Shown here one piece after another: positions 9,896 through 21,058 of a DNA stretch of 64,000 nt. Source of the DNA: Dryas octopetala. Its lineage: Eukaryota > Streptophyta > Magnoliopsida > Rosales > Rosaceae. The stretch spans positions 21,406,630-21,470,629 of the forward strand of contig OY992837.1 of the NCBI GenBank assembly GCA_963921425.1. Direction: 5' to 3'. The translations under genes and the position numbers were made by a program. How positions within the stretch are numbered: position 1 is the stretch's first letter; the number at the start of each line of letters is the position of its first letter. A model generated the notes under the pieces. It saw only the letters and a program-made list of their open reading frames with translations. It had not been told where the DNA came from and did not search any database.

Positions 9896-12800
9896 TGACA
9901 GGACCGCCCCCAGATTCCACCCTGAAACCCGGAGAGGTCCTGCGGGAATCCAAATTCAAGGAAAATCCTACCGAAAATTCGGCAGAACCTCCCCTAAAAA
10001 TGGACTAACCCAGAAACTTCTAAACCTGTTAAAAAGCACTTCTAAGTCTTTCAGCCACCTCTACCACAAGCAAATAAAGGGTCTCGGACCCACTTAAACC
10101 TTAGGAGTTGTTATCAGAGCCACTAATCATTTACAATAAGTTTTTACAAAAATAAACATAGCGCCTATAGGGACCAGGAATAAAAAATGGATGCTTTACC
10201 TCGACGCGTTTGGCTCGACCTCCACCAACGCTACTACCTGGGGGGACAATTTAAGACAAAACAAGAAAACGGTGAGATAGGCTCAGTGAGTGAACAGTTA
10301 AATGGAGATGAAAATCAAAGATTTAAATATCTTTTCAGAAAAACCCTTTTTCACATGTTTAACTCTAAAACCTTAGAATGTTCTTTGAAATCCCCCAGTT
10401 TTTAAAACCATTTCTCAGTGAAATAATAAAATATGAAGTTGAAAATCAAACTTTGAAATCCAAGTTCTCAAACTGAAATCGATATTGTCAATTTATAAAT
10501 AAATAACTTGAGCTGAAAACTTTCTTTTCAAACATTCTCAATATATTGAAATTCAATAAAACTGTTCAACTGAAACCGTCTTACTTAAAACCTTTTTTGC
10601 TGCCATAAACTCATCACTTAAAATACTTAACAGTTAAAAACACACACCAGTCAGATACCCATAGAATCTGTCATACATGCGCAGAGCCGAGGATCTGTCA
10701 TACGCATGCAGAGCCATAAATAATCTGTCATACATGCGCAGAGCCGAGAATCTGTCATACGCATGCAGAGCCACAAATAATCTGTCATACATGCGCAGAG
10801 CCGAGAATCTGTCATACGCATGCAGAGCCACAAATTCTGTCTTACGTGCACGCAGAGCGGCCCCCAAAGGGCGAAGCATCCCGACACACGGCCCAAAGCC
10901 TATATGTGCATCGTGATGGGTCCCAAAGACCTTTTAAATCTGAAACCTGGAGGGTACTGTAAAGGTGGTTTGAAAACCATTTTTTTATATCTCAATGCCA
11001 CGCAAAATAATTTCTTAAAAAATGAAAAGTCCCAATGAGATTCTCACACCTTTTGCTATCAACTCAAGGCTTTCTCAAAACTTTGAAATCGATTTCCTTT
11101 CAATAAATTATTGTATAAATCACTTTTGAAATCGTACATCTCTATCGACTCTTAAAACCACATTTATTCGTCAATCTCGTATGAAAAATCATTTAATAAA
11201 ACTTAAAGTAAGAACATTAGTCAAACTAACGGAAATGTAAACTTTGGAAATCATAATCACTTATAACAAATTCAACCCCAAAATATTTTACTCAATCCAT
11301 ACTCAAATAAAACTCGGGATAAGCAAATAAATTCAACCATAAAATAAACAAAATGTTTTTAAAACAAAAGTCCACTCACAGTGAGGAAATCTAACTTCGA
11401 TCCTCCTCCGGATCGTCACGAGCCCCGGTCGTCTCACCTATAAAATAAACAAATAAAAATACTATTAGTCCCGCCACAAAGACATCAAAGTGGGTGCTAA
11501 ACCTAATGTCTCACTCGATTCTCGTTCAATGACCACGAATTTTAACATGCCCAAATTAAAATCCGTAAACGCCTCCTCATATCCCAAAAGCTTCGCGGCT
11601 CAACCCAACGTCACATACACTTCTAGAATCAAACCGGAAATTAAGAGGACTAGCATAAGACTTATATCGGTCGAAAGCTCATCTTAGAGAAATTTCGACA
11701 ACAACAAAGTCTCACTTTTTGCGCCCCAAACAAATTTCGACTTCTCCAACCACACTCGACGCAGCCATGATTAAACCCACTCAACAATCGCCTTAAAAAT
11801 AAATTTACAACCACGAAATGACAACGGGTTTTCGAAATCACAGCGGGTGCCACCCAAAGTGGCTGCCCCAAATCCAAATTTTAACTAAAATACCAAATTC
11901 ATCAAATCTACTCCAACCTTCAATTCTAAACAATAATTGGGGTTCCTAGGGATGAAATTTATCCAAAACCAACACCAATTAACAACCCCCAATTCAGAAC
12001 TCAAAGAAATTCGAAATGCCCCTATAATCCAAAAATTTAAGTTCCCAAATTTAAAGTCTTGAACCACAAAACCAGAAGAAATTGAAAGCCCAGAGGAAAA
12101 GGAAGAAGACCCACTTACAAGGGAGGTGATTGGCGCCGGAGTTCAACCCAAAATTTGGCGAAACAGAGGGGAGCCAATTGCTGGGTTTTTTGTGCGCACG
12201 GGCTGGGCTAGCTGGAGGCGGAGCTGGCGAGCTAGCAGGCGTTGGGGAGGCACGCCGGTGACCTCAGGTGGCTGAAGATGGCTGGGCGAAGAGATGGGCG
12301 GCGGCTGAGTGATGGACGTTGGCTGATGTGCAGGGCTTGGTGGCGCACAGAGAAAGTGAAAAGAGAGAGAACACGGGGAGAGAGAGAGAGTAGGCTCGGG
12401 GGGTGGTGGTCGGCGCCTGGGGGGCGTTTGCCGGAGCCAGGGGCTGGCCGGTGATGGTGAGTGGGGGTGGCTGGGTGGTGCGCGCAGGGGAGAGGGTGCG
12501 GAGGAGAGGGAAAACCGAGAGAGAGAGTGCGGGGAGAGAGAATAAATAGAGGGAGAGAGAAAGTTCTAGAGAGAGAGAGAAAGTTGTGGAAAAATCTAGA
12601 GAGAGAGAGAGGAAATCTGATTTTTAAAACCCACTTTTATAAATTTACAACATTGCCCCCCACTTTAAACGCCTATATATTTCAAACCGTAACTCGGATT
12701 GGCGCGTGCCGCGTGTCTATGAAATCGTGAGATCGAAACCTATCTACCGGACCCAAAGTCAAAATCGAAAACCCATTCATTTTAAAAGTCAACTTTTGGT

Positions 12801-12976
12801 CATGCTTAAATTAAAACAAAAATAAATAAATCAAAACTTTAAATCAAAACTCTTTTTATTTTCCAAATAAATCTCAAAATCTTTAAAATACAATCCAACA
12901 TCTTTTATAAACCTCTTAAAAACATAGTTAAATAAAAATTTAAATTTCTAGTGAAAATTTGGGTCGGGTTGTTACA
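9896..12976 (-). repeat. 5' LTR of the LARD element
   Basis: This 3081-bp copy is offset by 4043-4044 bp from the 3' LTR. It contains the same 57-bp array (10665-10859) and the same GA-rich leader complement (about 12355-12610). All small ORFs occur in duplicate in the two LTRs, which shows they are LTR content and not independent genes. Confidence 0.95.
10665..10859. repeat. 57-bp tandem array in the 5' LTR
   Basis: This copy is base-for-base the same as the array at 6621-6815 in my reading. That fits copying of both LTRs from one template during reverse transcription. Confidence 0.9.
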
Positions 12977-13532
12977 CGCGGGCCATGCAGCTGGTTGCAC
13001 ATGCAGCCGTCGGATCAGATGGGCCATGCGAGATCCAACGGCCCAGATCGTGCCACGTGGCGCGATCTAGTATTTCCTATTTTATTTTCTTTTTCCTATA
13101 TTTCTCAACTTCAAAAATTAATTAAAAATAGCTCGGGACTCGGAAAAATACCCTGAAAAATACTACGGACTCGTATCAACTAGTACTAATTAAATATGAG
13201 GTCAAATTACCAATTTTCCCTTTAGAAAAATTTCGAAAATTTCAAGCTCCACAAACTAAGATAAAATGCTTTAAAGAAAAAGAAATTTTGGGAAATTCAT
13301 AAAATAATCTCCCGGACACGGAATAATACGAGACTTGCTCCGTTGGGTTCGTGAGTAAAATTACTACCTTTTAAAGGTCTAACTTGGGTCAAAACTCTAG
13401 TCAAAGTTGGTCAAACAGTTAAAGCTTAAGGCGAAAAATATGATTTTCCGCCCAATAATTTCTAGAAAAAAATTCTAGAAATTAAAGAAAAATTCCAAAA
13501 TAAATTTGGAAAATTTTGGGTCTCACACTTTG

Positions 13533-13774
13533 TGTAACTTATTCGGATCAAATTGATTTAGAGAAGAAAAACCATGTTTGTAGTCTTTGTCACTTATGAA
13601 ACCACAAAACCAGCTACCCTTGAGATTCTGATTTTAAATGAAAAACCAATTTTGACAAATCTTGTGTATTCAACCATACACAAACCTGAGACCTATTTAG
13701 TTTTGAAATATGAAATTAACTTGGTTGATTTTGAAACAAAGGAAAATAAGGGTTTTGTCTAAAATGGGAGTTGG
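13533..13774 (+). repeat. Right half of the dispersed sequence
   Basis: It continues the sequence interrupted at 850 and matches 38388-38625. The match fades about 13774, where CACTA subterminal repeats begin. An open frame at 13574-13762 is conserved at 38422-38610 with a few replacements, but it resembles no protein I know and may be chance. Confidence 0.7.
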
Positions 13775-14000
13775 GCGACCAACAAAAATTTCCTCGCCTA
13801 TACGTGTCATTGGCGACCAAATATTGTTTTGGGAAAAAAATTTGTAAACTCTTTGCTGACGAAATTAATAGAATTTGGCCACCGAATATTGATTATTGGG
13901 CAACCAAAAGTAGATTTTGTCGCTCATTCGCGAGTCTACGTGGCGTAGAGTGGGAATTGATTTTTATTTAGGGCGACAAAATGGTTGGTTGCCTATTATT
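13775..14000. repeat. Left subterminal repeats of the CACTA element
   Basis: Several variants of GGCGACCAAAATTT / GGCGACAAAATGG / GACGAAATTAAT occur in both orientations. In CACTA elements such motifs bind the element-encoded proteins. The terminal CACTA sequence itself was not found at this end. Confidence 0.75.
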
Positions 14001-14759
14001 AAGGCTCCAAATTTTGGCTCCTAAAAATATTTCCAACATTTTTTCCCTCTTCCATTAGTTTTTTTTTTCACTTTTCCCAAAAACAAAACCCATTTGTTAT
14101 AATTGACTTTCTCTTTCCACTTCATTCTCAGACAATGTTACTTCTCGCTCTTTCACTCTCTCTCTCTCGCTCACTCCCACTCCGACACGACCATCGGGTG
14201 GTCCCAGTCAGCGGTGCTTGAGACTCTTCCCGGCGATGATTTCCTCAAGTTTTGCCTCGTCAGCTTCACTTCTCTCTCTCTCTCTCTCTATGGATAGATA
14301 TGGGATGTGAGTTCCAGAGACCTAGCTTTGTAGATATGGAGAATTAATATGTGTTTTGGAATGTGAGTTTTGTATCAATGCATCTTCTCTTCGAATTTCA
14401 CTCTCTTTTTCTAAAATCCCCTTTGGATTTCTTTATCTAAAATGTTAGATTTGTAGTCAGGGATGGACCCAGGGATTTTGTAATATGTGGTTGGATAATT
14501 TTTAAAAGATTTTAGGGCTTCTATAAAATGGGTGGACCAAGGGCTTTTGTACGTAGTTGAAATACCCATCTCATCTTTTTTGATTAAGTATATTGAAGAG
14601 GTTAGCCATTGTATATTCAAGAGGTATAGATACTGCAATGATACTGTAGCAATTGCAAAATTTAGGACTTTTCCTTAATTTTGGGTTATTTACCATTCGA
14701 TTATTTCTTACAAGTTACAACTAAGATATTTTGATTTTGAAGACTGTGATTTAATTTTT

Positions 14760-14966
14760 CAGTAGTGCTAGATATACCACATTTTTATACCATAATTTCA
14801 TACCACCTTATGTGACAACTTACATGGCATTCATACATTGGATACTAAAAAATAAAATAAAAAATCCAAAAAGAAAAAGAAAAAGAAAAACTCTGTCCAA
14901 TAAAGTAATGACACGTGAGATGGTATAAAAATGTGGTACAAGAATGTGGTAAGTATAGTATTATTC
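14760..14966. mobile_element. MITE, Mutator-like (9-bp TSD), copy 1
   Basis: This 207-bp element has imperfect inverted ends (left CAGTAGTGCTAGATATACC, right on the minus strand GAATAATACTATACTTACC). It is flanked by the perfect 9-bp TSD TTAATTTTT (14751-14759 and 14967-14975). A 9-bp TSD is the mark of Mutator-superfamily transposition. It has no coding capacity. A second copy lies at 43399-43589 in opposite orientation. Confidence 0.88.
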
Positions 14967-15022
14967 TTAATTTTTTTAGGGATTTTTAAATGGCTGCACG
15001 GCTTTTCTAGAAGAAAGATTAA

Positions 15023-15713
15023 GGGGGTGTATTCAATTAAGATTTTAATGGACTTTTGTAGAGTTTTTAAAAGTCATTGACTTTGGTAGAGTTGATGGAT
15101 TTTTAATGACTTTCATAAACTCCACACAGATTTTGACAGAATTCTATTTAGAGTTTTCCTGACTTTTCTCATAGATTTTGAAGGATTTTTATAAACTTCT
15201 AATAATTTTGATATAATTTTTTATTATTTATTTTAGGATTTCTCCAATATGTTTTTTATTTTTTTGTCTTCCGTGAGTGAGTGGATATAAGAGGATATAG
15301 TAATTAGAAAAAAATAAATTAAGAGGTGGGTAAAAAAATAAGATTAGGGGGTTTAGCATCACTCTTTAAAAAAATAAATAAATACCATTTTTTTAATAGA
15401 TTTTTAATATTTGAAATCCTTTGAAATCTACAGGGGGAACGCTGGAGAATTATTGACTTTGATATAACATAATTTACACTACAAGTCCATGAAAGTCTTT
15501 TAAAGTCTATCATTTAATAAAGTCAATGACTTTTTGAATACCATGTCACTTTTATAGACTCTCTAAAAGTTTTAATTGAATACCATAGACTTTTTAAAAG
15601 TATTGATTGAATACCACCAGACTTTTATAAACTCTTTAAAAGTTTTGATTGAATACCACCAAACTTTTTAATTCCACCAAAGTCATTTAAAATCCTAATT
15701 GAATACACCCTCC
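15023..15713. mobile_element. Harbinger/Tourist-type MITE
   Basis: The ends are inverted repeats (left GGGGGTGTATTCAATTA, right on the minus strand GGAGGGTGTATTCAATTAGG), flanked by the 3-bp TSD TAA (15020-15022 and 15714-15716). A TWA TSD and these features fit the PIF/Harbinger superfamily. The 691-bp body is non-coding. Its right half has several imperfect direct repeats built on TTTTGATTGAATACCACC. Confidence 0.85.
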
Positions 15714-15828
15714 TAAGTATTGGTCTTAATTTCATTATTTTTGCAGAGGTGAGAAATCTACTTTTTTAAAAATTGATACATTGAATTGAGATTGATTTAG
15801 AGTCATGAGCATTGAAAGCTTGTTTAAA

Positions 15829-15849
15829 TATATATATATATATATATAC
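15829..15849. repeat. (TA)n microsatellite
   Basis: About ten TA dinucleotides in a row in the CACTA leader are seen directly. Confidence 0.9.
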
Positions 15850-16218
15850 ATTAGGGTGGTTTTTTTTATTATTATTATATTGAGAAATTGAGGATGTGAA
15901 GTTGAATGTTCTATAGAAGAAAATTGGCTTTCAATGTGGTGATAATATTGATCTTCTAAACTTATATATTTGCTTGCCTTTTGCTCTTGTCAATCGGGTT
16001 GAAATTGACTAGTTAAATCCATTAGATGGTTTGTCACACATAATTAAATGTGGTGCTTCCTAACATTAACATGATATTACACTTTCTTTTTTGCAGATAG
16101 ATCACAAAAAGAAAGACTACAAACTTGGGTTTGGGTTGAGGAGAATAATGCATAGGTTGCAGAGTTGTACTTGAAAATTTTATATGAGCTCATACTTACT
16201 AGCACTTTTGCAGGTACA

Positions 16219-16426
16219 TGAAAGAGTTTGGTGAAATCCTCAACCCTTGAGGAGTTTACTGATATTTATATATATAGAACAGATTACAAATGTATGTAGA
16301 CAAGCCCATTACAACACAAACTCTACAAGGCTTATCACACAAGAGAACAGATAAATACAAGATAAATACAGAATTATCTAACTTGGTAAACTAGTGGTAG
16401 GACTCTTAGATGGATGAAGTCTATCA
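16219..16426 (-). repeat. 3' LTR of the copia element
   Basis: The 208-bp LTR pairs with 20846-21053. The purine-rich tract on its inner side (CCCCTCAGCTTGAGGGGGTG on the minus strand) primes plus-strand synthesis. Confidence 0.93.
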
Positions 16427-19400
16427 CACCCCCTCAAGCTGAGGGGGCGGGAACGCACAAGAAGCTTGGACAAGAGATACCGAAAACGATGAGGAGACAA
16501 TCCTTTAGTAAAAATATCAGCAATCTGATCAATGGTAGAAACATAATGAACAACCAACTCTTTGCGCACCACCTTCTCCCGAACATAGTGGTAATCAATC
16601 TCAACATGGTGCATACGAGCATGAAAGACCGGATTTGATGCCAAAGAAATAGCACTTATATTATCACACCAAAGCAAGGGGCAGCACAAATGAAGATGAA
16701 GATCCTTGAACAAAGAACAAAACTAAGAAAGAGAAGCCGCAGTATATGCAAGTTGACGATATTTAGCTTCCGTGCTAGAACAAGAAACACCCCCTTGTTT
16801 CTTTGAGCTCTAGGAGATGAGATTATGACCAAGATAAATACAAAGCCTGCTAGTGGAACACTGATCATTAGGATCACCGGCGTAATCCGCATCAGAATAT
16901 GCAGTCAAAGTAAGCGAACGCAGAGTATAATATAAACCATGAGTGGAGGTGTGTTTTAAATACCGAAGAATGCGCTTCACATCAACCCAATGAAGAATGG
17001 TAGGACGATGCATGAAATGGCAGACTTGATTAACAGCGAAAGCTATATCAGGTCGAGTCAGTGTGAGATATTGCAATGCCCCAACAGTGCTCCGATTTAG
17101 GATCAGACAAAAACTCACCATCAAACATACTGAGATGACGACCACTCATAGTAGGTGTGGCCATTGGCTTTGCACCAAGGAGATTAGTTTTGCGAAGCAG
17201 ATCATGAATGTACTTCGACTGACAAAGATGAAGACCAAGAGACGATCGAGTAGCCTCAATTCCCAAAAAAGAATGAATGGAACCCAAGTCTTTCATCAAG
17301 AAGGAACGTCGTAAGCTAGCAAGAAGAGCATCAATATGGGACTGGCTATTTCCTGTAACTAAAATGTCGTCAACATAAATCAACAAGTATAGTTGAACCG
17401 AACCAGGTGAATAAATAAACAAGGAATAGTCAGCCAAGGATTCCTTGAAACCCAAATGCTCCAAATAATTAGAAAAACAATTAAACCAAGCATGTGGAGT
17501 TTGTTTAAGTCTATAAAGCGAACGCCGTAACTTACAAACATGATGAGGGTATTGGGGATCAACAAACCCTGTAGGTTGTCGCATATAAACATCCTCCGTG
17601 AGATACCCATGCAAAAATACATTTTGGACATCAAGTTGATGAATAACCTAGTTGTGAGTAACAAGTGCTAAAACAAGACAGACAGTAGAATGATTAATGA
17701 CCGGACTAAATGTCTCGCCATAGTCCAAGCCTTCCTGCTGATGAAAACCATTCGCCACTAAACGGGCTTTAAACCGTTCTACAGAACCATCAGATTTCTC
17801 TTTAATTCGATACACCCATTTATTGGGTAAGACATTCATGGACCTGTGAGAAGGAACCAAAGTCCAAGTCCCAGCACGCTGCAATGCATTAAATTCCTCA
17901 GCCACAGCCTTCCACCATTCCACTTGCGTATTAGCTTGCCCAAAACATGTAGGTTCAAGGAAAGTGTCAGAAACATTAACCAAATTAGCAAACTTGGAAT
18001 TAGGCTTGAAAATACCGTCCTTTGAACCTGTCACCATAGAATGGGAATTGCGAGGCAACCCAGTAGAACTAGAGGACAAAGATGCAAATGGGGCAGTAGT
18101 GGTGGGCAACACAGCAACGTCTGGAGCAGTAGAACTAGACTGTGGCACAGGTGCAGGAGCACGAGAAGAACCAGGAAGCTCAGGTTCTGGAGATGAAAGC
18201 ATATGATGTGGAGTAGGAGAAGGATCTGCGAGTTTTGGAGGACGAGATGAAGCAGGAGAACGGGGAGAAGCAACTGGCAGAGGAGAACCAGTAGGAGGAA
18301 CCGGCAGTGTTGCATCCATAGGAGCACTCATGGGCTATATGGGCGTGACAATGTGAAGAGGGGAGACCGAACCTGAAACCGAGGAAGACACCCCCGTGGG
18401 TGAATGCTGAATGGTCTCTGAAAATGGAAAATGTGTTTCATCAAAAAGAACATGTTTGAAAAGAAAAATACGACCAGTAGAAGGGATCAAGACAACGATA
18501 ACCAAGCTGATTTAAAGAGTAGCCTAAGAAAATACATTTGGTAGACTGAAAAAGTAACTTATGGGAATTATATGGCCGTAAGTTTAGAAGGCAAGCACAC
18601 CCAAAAATTCTTAAGAACACATAGTTAGGCTCTTTAAACAACCGATAATATGGGGAACCCATTTTAAGAGTGCGGGAAGGAAGACGATTGATTAAATACA
18701 CTGCGGTATGAAAAGCCTCAGCCCAATAAGCAAGAGACATGGAAGCTTAGGCAAGCAAAGTAAGCCCAGTATCAACAATGTGACGATGCTTCCTCTTAAC
18801 AATCCCATTTTGTTCAGGATGATGAGGACAAGATAAACGATGATGAATGCCATGTTTAGCAAGAAAATCTTTAAACATGGTACTATTATATTCACCACCA
18901 CCATCCGTCTGAAAATATTTAATTGTAGTAGAAAATAAATTATCAGCCAAAGCTTTGAACTTAACAAAGATAGAGAAAACCTCAGATTTCAACTTCATTG
19001 GAACAAGCCAAATATAGTGAGAATAATCATCAACCAATAACAAATAATATTTGTAACCAGAAATAGATGGTGTGGGAGAAGACCATACATCTGAATGGAT
19101 TAAATCCAATGGAGCAACAGAAGCTGAAAAATGAGAATTAAAAGACAACTTAGAATGTTTGCCTAATTAACGGGCAAAAATGACAACAAAACTTAGAAAC
19201 TTGGCCAGACAATGGCAATTTATTACTAGACCCTAAAAACTGCATGACTTGAGGAGATGGATGACCAAGTCTGGAATGCCAAGCCTGACTGCCAACTCGA
19301 GCCCCAACCAAAGCAACACGACCACCTAAAGAACGAGACACCGATGAAATAGGAAAAGGATAGAGACCATTATCAATCGGCCCGCGGAAAAGAATCTTCC

Positions 19401-20745
19401 CCGTCGACAAATCCTGTACTAAAAAATAATCGGGATAGAATGAGAAAAAGCAATGATTGTCTCGAGCAAATTTTATGAACAGAGATAAGATTGAAGGAAG
19501 CTTGAGGACAGAACAAAGTATTAGGCAATTTATAAGTTAAGTTATCATTTGAAACAAAAGAATGACCAATAGTACGAATCTGCAAACCTGAACCACCAAA
19601 TACACCCCCAATCTGATCATTACCACGATAGTCCCTTGGGTTGACAAGATTATTCACATCCGTAGTGATGTGAGCATTGGCCCCGGTATCAACTAACCAA
19701 GGAGAATTCCCAATAGCTTGCTGCGGAGCGGCGACCATAGCTGTAAGTCGTTGTGTGGGTACACGACCCTCATAGGCTAGATTCATGCAATTGTAATCAA
19801 TCGCAGAATGACCCTCATAGCTGTAAGTCGTTGTGTGGGTACACAACCCTCATAGATCCGATTACCAATAAAGGAACCAGAAGATTGGCCTGAAAAGGAA
19901 CCAGAAGTCGGAGCAACAAGTAGGCCACGACCAAAGCCACCAGAATAAGATGAAGATGAAGAAAAACCAGAGGAAAAATCTCGTCCTCTATTATTACCAC
20001 GACCACTGCGGAAAGAACCACGACCACGACCCCCATGAGCGGCAACCATAGCAGTACCAGTGGAGGAATCATCAACCTGCAAGTCAACAGTGTGAAATTG
20101 ACGTTCGGCACTTAAAAGAAGAGCCTCAAGACCAGCAAGAGTGATTGGAGTCTCCCTGGCCAGAACAGAACTAACTGTGTTTTCATACATTGGGCCAATA
20201 TTATTCATGATAACAGCCACCGAATCAGATTCAGAAATAGTACAACCAGATAAGGACAAAGTATCAGATATACCATTAATTTTCTCCAAAAAATTAGAGA
20301 TAGACATATCACCTCGCTTTGTGGTAATAAGCTCACTACGCAGATGAGCAATGAGATTTTGGTTATGAGAAGCAAACTTAGACTCGAGAGATACCCAAAC
20401 TACACGGGCAGAATTGTAACGAGCCACCGTGCCAAGAACCAGCTCATTTAAGGATCCATTGATCCACGAAAGCACCAACTAATCTGCCTGAATCCATTCT
20501 TCAAAAGTAGGATTTACTTCAGTTGTGTTTTTCCCAGTGACATCTTTTTTAAATGCTGATGGACAAGGACAACTTCCATCAACAAACCTCATGAGGTTTT
20601 GACTTTTCAGGAGAGGGCAGATTTGAGCCAACCAAACCAAGTAGTTGCTGCGATGCAGACGAACATTTAATGAATTAGAGACAGTAGGAAATGACACAGG
20701 TGTGGAACCGATGGGAGTAGACGAAGCACCAAATTCAGTTCCCAT
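16378..20745 (-). pseudogene. Copia gag-pol polyprotein, disrupted
   Basis: Domains run in copia order on the minus strand. Gag is at about 20745-19850 (start MGTEFGASST), with a Gly/Arg-rich tail. Protease is at about 19690 with WLVDTGANAHIT. The GAG-pre-integrase zinc region is near 19300 (WHSRLGH). The integrase core is at 19130-18750 with HSDVW and FQTDGGGEY. Reverse transcriptase is at 17950-17330 with YVDD. RNase H is at 16930-16450. Stops and frameshifts separate the segments; for example, an in-frame stop at 20476-20478 fits CAG-to-TAG. Two defects stand out: the integrase motif reads NGIVKRK where a glutamate belongs, and a 40-bp duplication has replaced the first half of the gag zinc knuckle. 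It cannot make a working polyprotein. Confidence 0.93.
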
Positions 20746-20833
20746 AACGATAAAAGAAGAAAAGGTGTTTGAGTGTTTAAAGAAGAATTACGCAATAGCA
20801 CATAATCGACCAAAGTCGTAAAACTTTGTCAGT

Positions 20834-20845
20834 GCTCTGATACCA
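20834..20845 (-). other. Primer-binding site of the copia element
   Basis: The minus strand reads TGGTATCAGAGC, complementary to initiator methionine tRNA, directly adjoining the 5' LTR end at 20846. Confidence 0.92.
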
Positions 20846-21053
20846 TGAAAGAGTTTGGTGAAATCCTCGACCCTTGAGGAGTTTACTGATATTGATATAT
20901 ATAGAACATATTACAAATGTATGTAGACAAGCCCATTAAAACACAAACTCTACAAGGCTTATCACACAAGAGAACAGATAAATACAAGATAAATACATAA
21001 TTATCTAACTTGGTATACTAGTGGTATGACTCTTAGATGGATGAAGTCTATCA
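20846..21053 (-). repeat. 5' LTR of the copia element
   Basis: This 208-bp copy differs from the other LTR at about seven positions, for example G for A in the CCTCGACCC phrase and T for A in TTGGTATACT. Confidence 0.93.
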
Positions 21054-21058
21054 GTACA

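Larger units (their letters stand above)
5853..12976 (-). mobile_element. Complete non-autonomous LTR retrotransposon (LARD type), very young
   Basis: Two 3.08-kb LTRs flank a 963-bp internal region. The TSD is CGCGG (5848-5852 and 12977-12981). Read on the minus strand, the order is 5' LTR (9896-12976), primer-binding site, short internal region with a gag/protease relic, purine tract, then 3' LTR (5853-8932). No reverse transcriptase, RNase H or integrase is present, so mobility must have depended on enzymes supplied in trans. The near-identity of the LTRs implies recent insertion. The purine tract preceded on that strand by TTTCGAGGACGAAATT, together with the gag-protease relic, points to the Tekay/Del chromovirus group of Ty3 elements (family knowledge). 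Confidence 0.92.
851..13527 (-). mobile_element. Solo LTR, Ty3 chromovirus-like, carrying two nested insertions
   Basis: The plus strand begins TGTGACGCCCCG at 851 and ends GGGTCTCACA at 13527, flanked by the 5-bp TSD CTTTG (846-850 and 13528-13532). Removing the two nested elements and their TSD copies leaves about 2.7 kb without coding capacity, primer-binding site or internal genes, so it is a solo LTR left by LTR-LTR recombination. Orientation is minus: a TATA box lies at 5741-5750 on that strand, and 40240-40700 in the plus-strand LTR at 39028 matches the reverse of about 4860-5330. Visible parts are 851-1647, 4492-5852 and 12982-13527. The assignment to chromoviruses rests on resemblance to the neighbouring LTRs, not on coding sequence. 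Confidence 0.85.
14001..16218 (+). other. CACTA 5' leader, non-coding, with two MITEs
   Basis: C/T-rich leader-like sequence lies at 14105-14295. The rest is AT-rich and intron-like, with a (TA)n run at 15829-15849. The stretch holds the MITEs at 14760 and 15023. I see no protein similarity here; small ORFs are chance. Confidence 0.5.
16219..21053 (-). mobile_element. Ty1/copia retrotransposon, full-length but dead
   Basis: It has 208-bp LTRs at 16219-16426 and 20846-21053, TSD GTACA (16214-16218 and 21054-21058), an initiator-methionine-tRNA primer-binding site at 20834-20845 and a purine tract at 16427-16450, both on the minus strand. The LTRs begin TGAAAGAG and end TCTATCA on the plus strand. 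I count about 7 differences in 208 bases, so the insertion is much older than the LARD element. The very short LTRs and the gag style suggest the Ale/Retrofit lineage (inference). The element sits in the CACTA leader. Confidence 0.95.

Noticed and set aside
10187-10405. 72-residue ORF starting MDALPRRVWLDLH
   Set aside because: It lies in an LTR, and the other LTR copy has a stop at the matching place (6183). It resembles no known protein.
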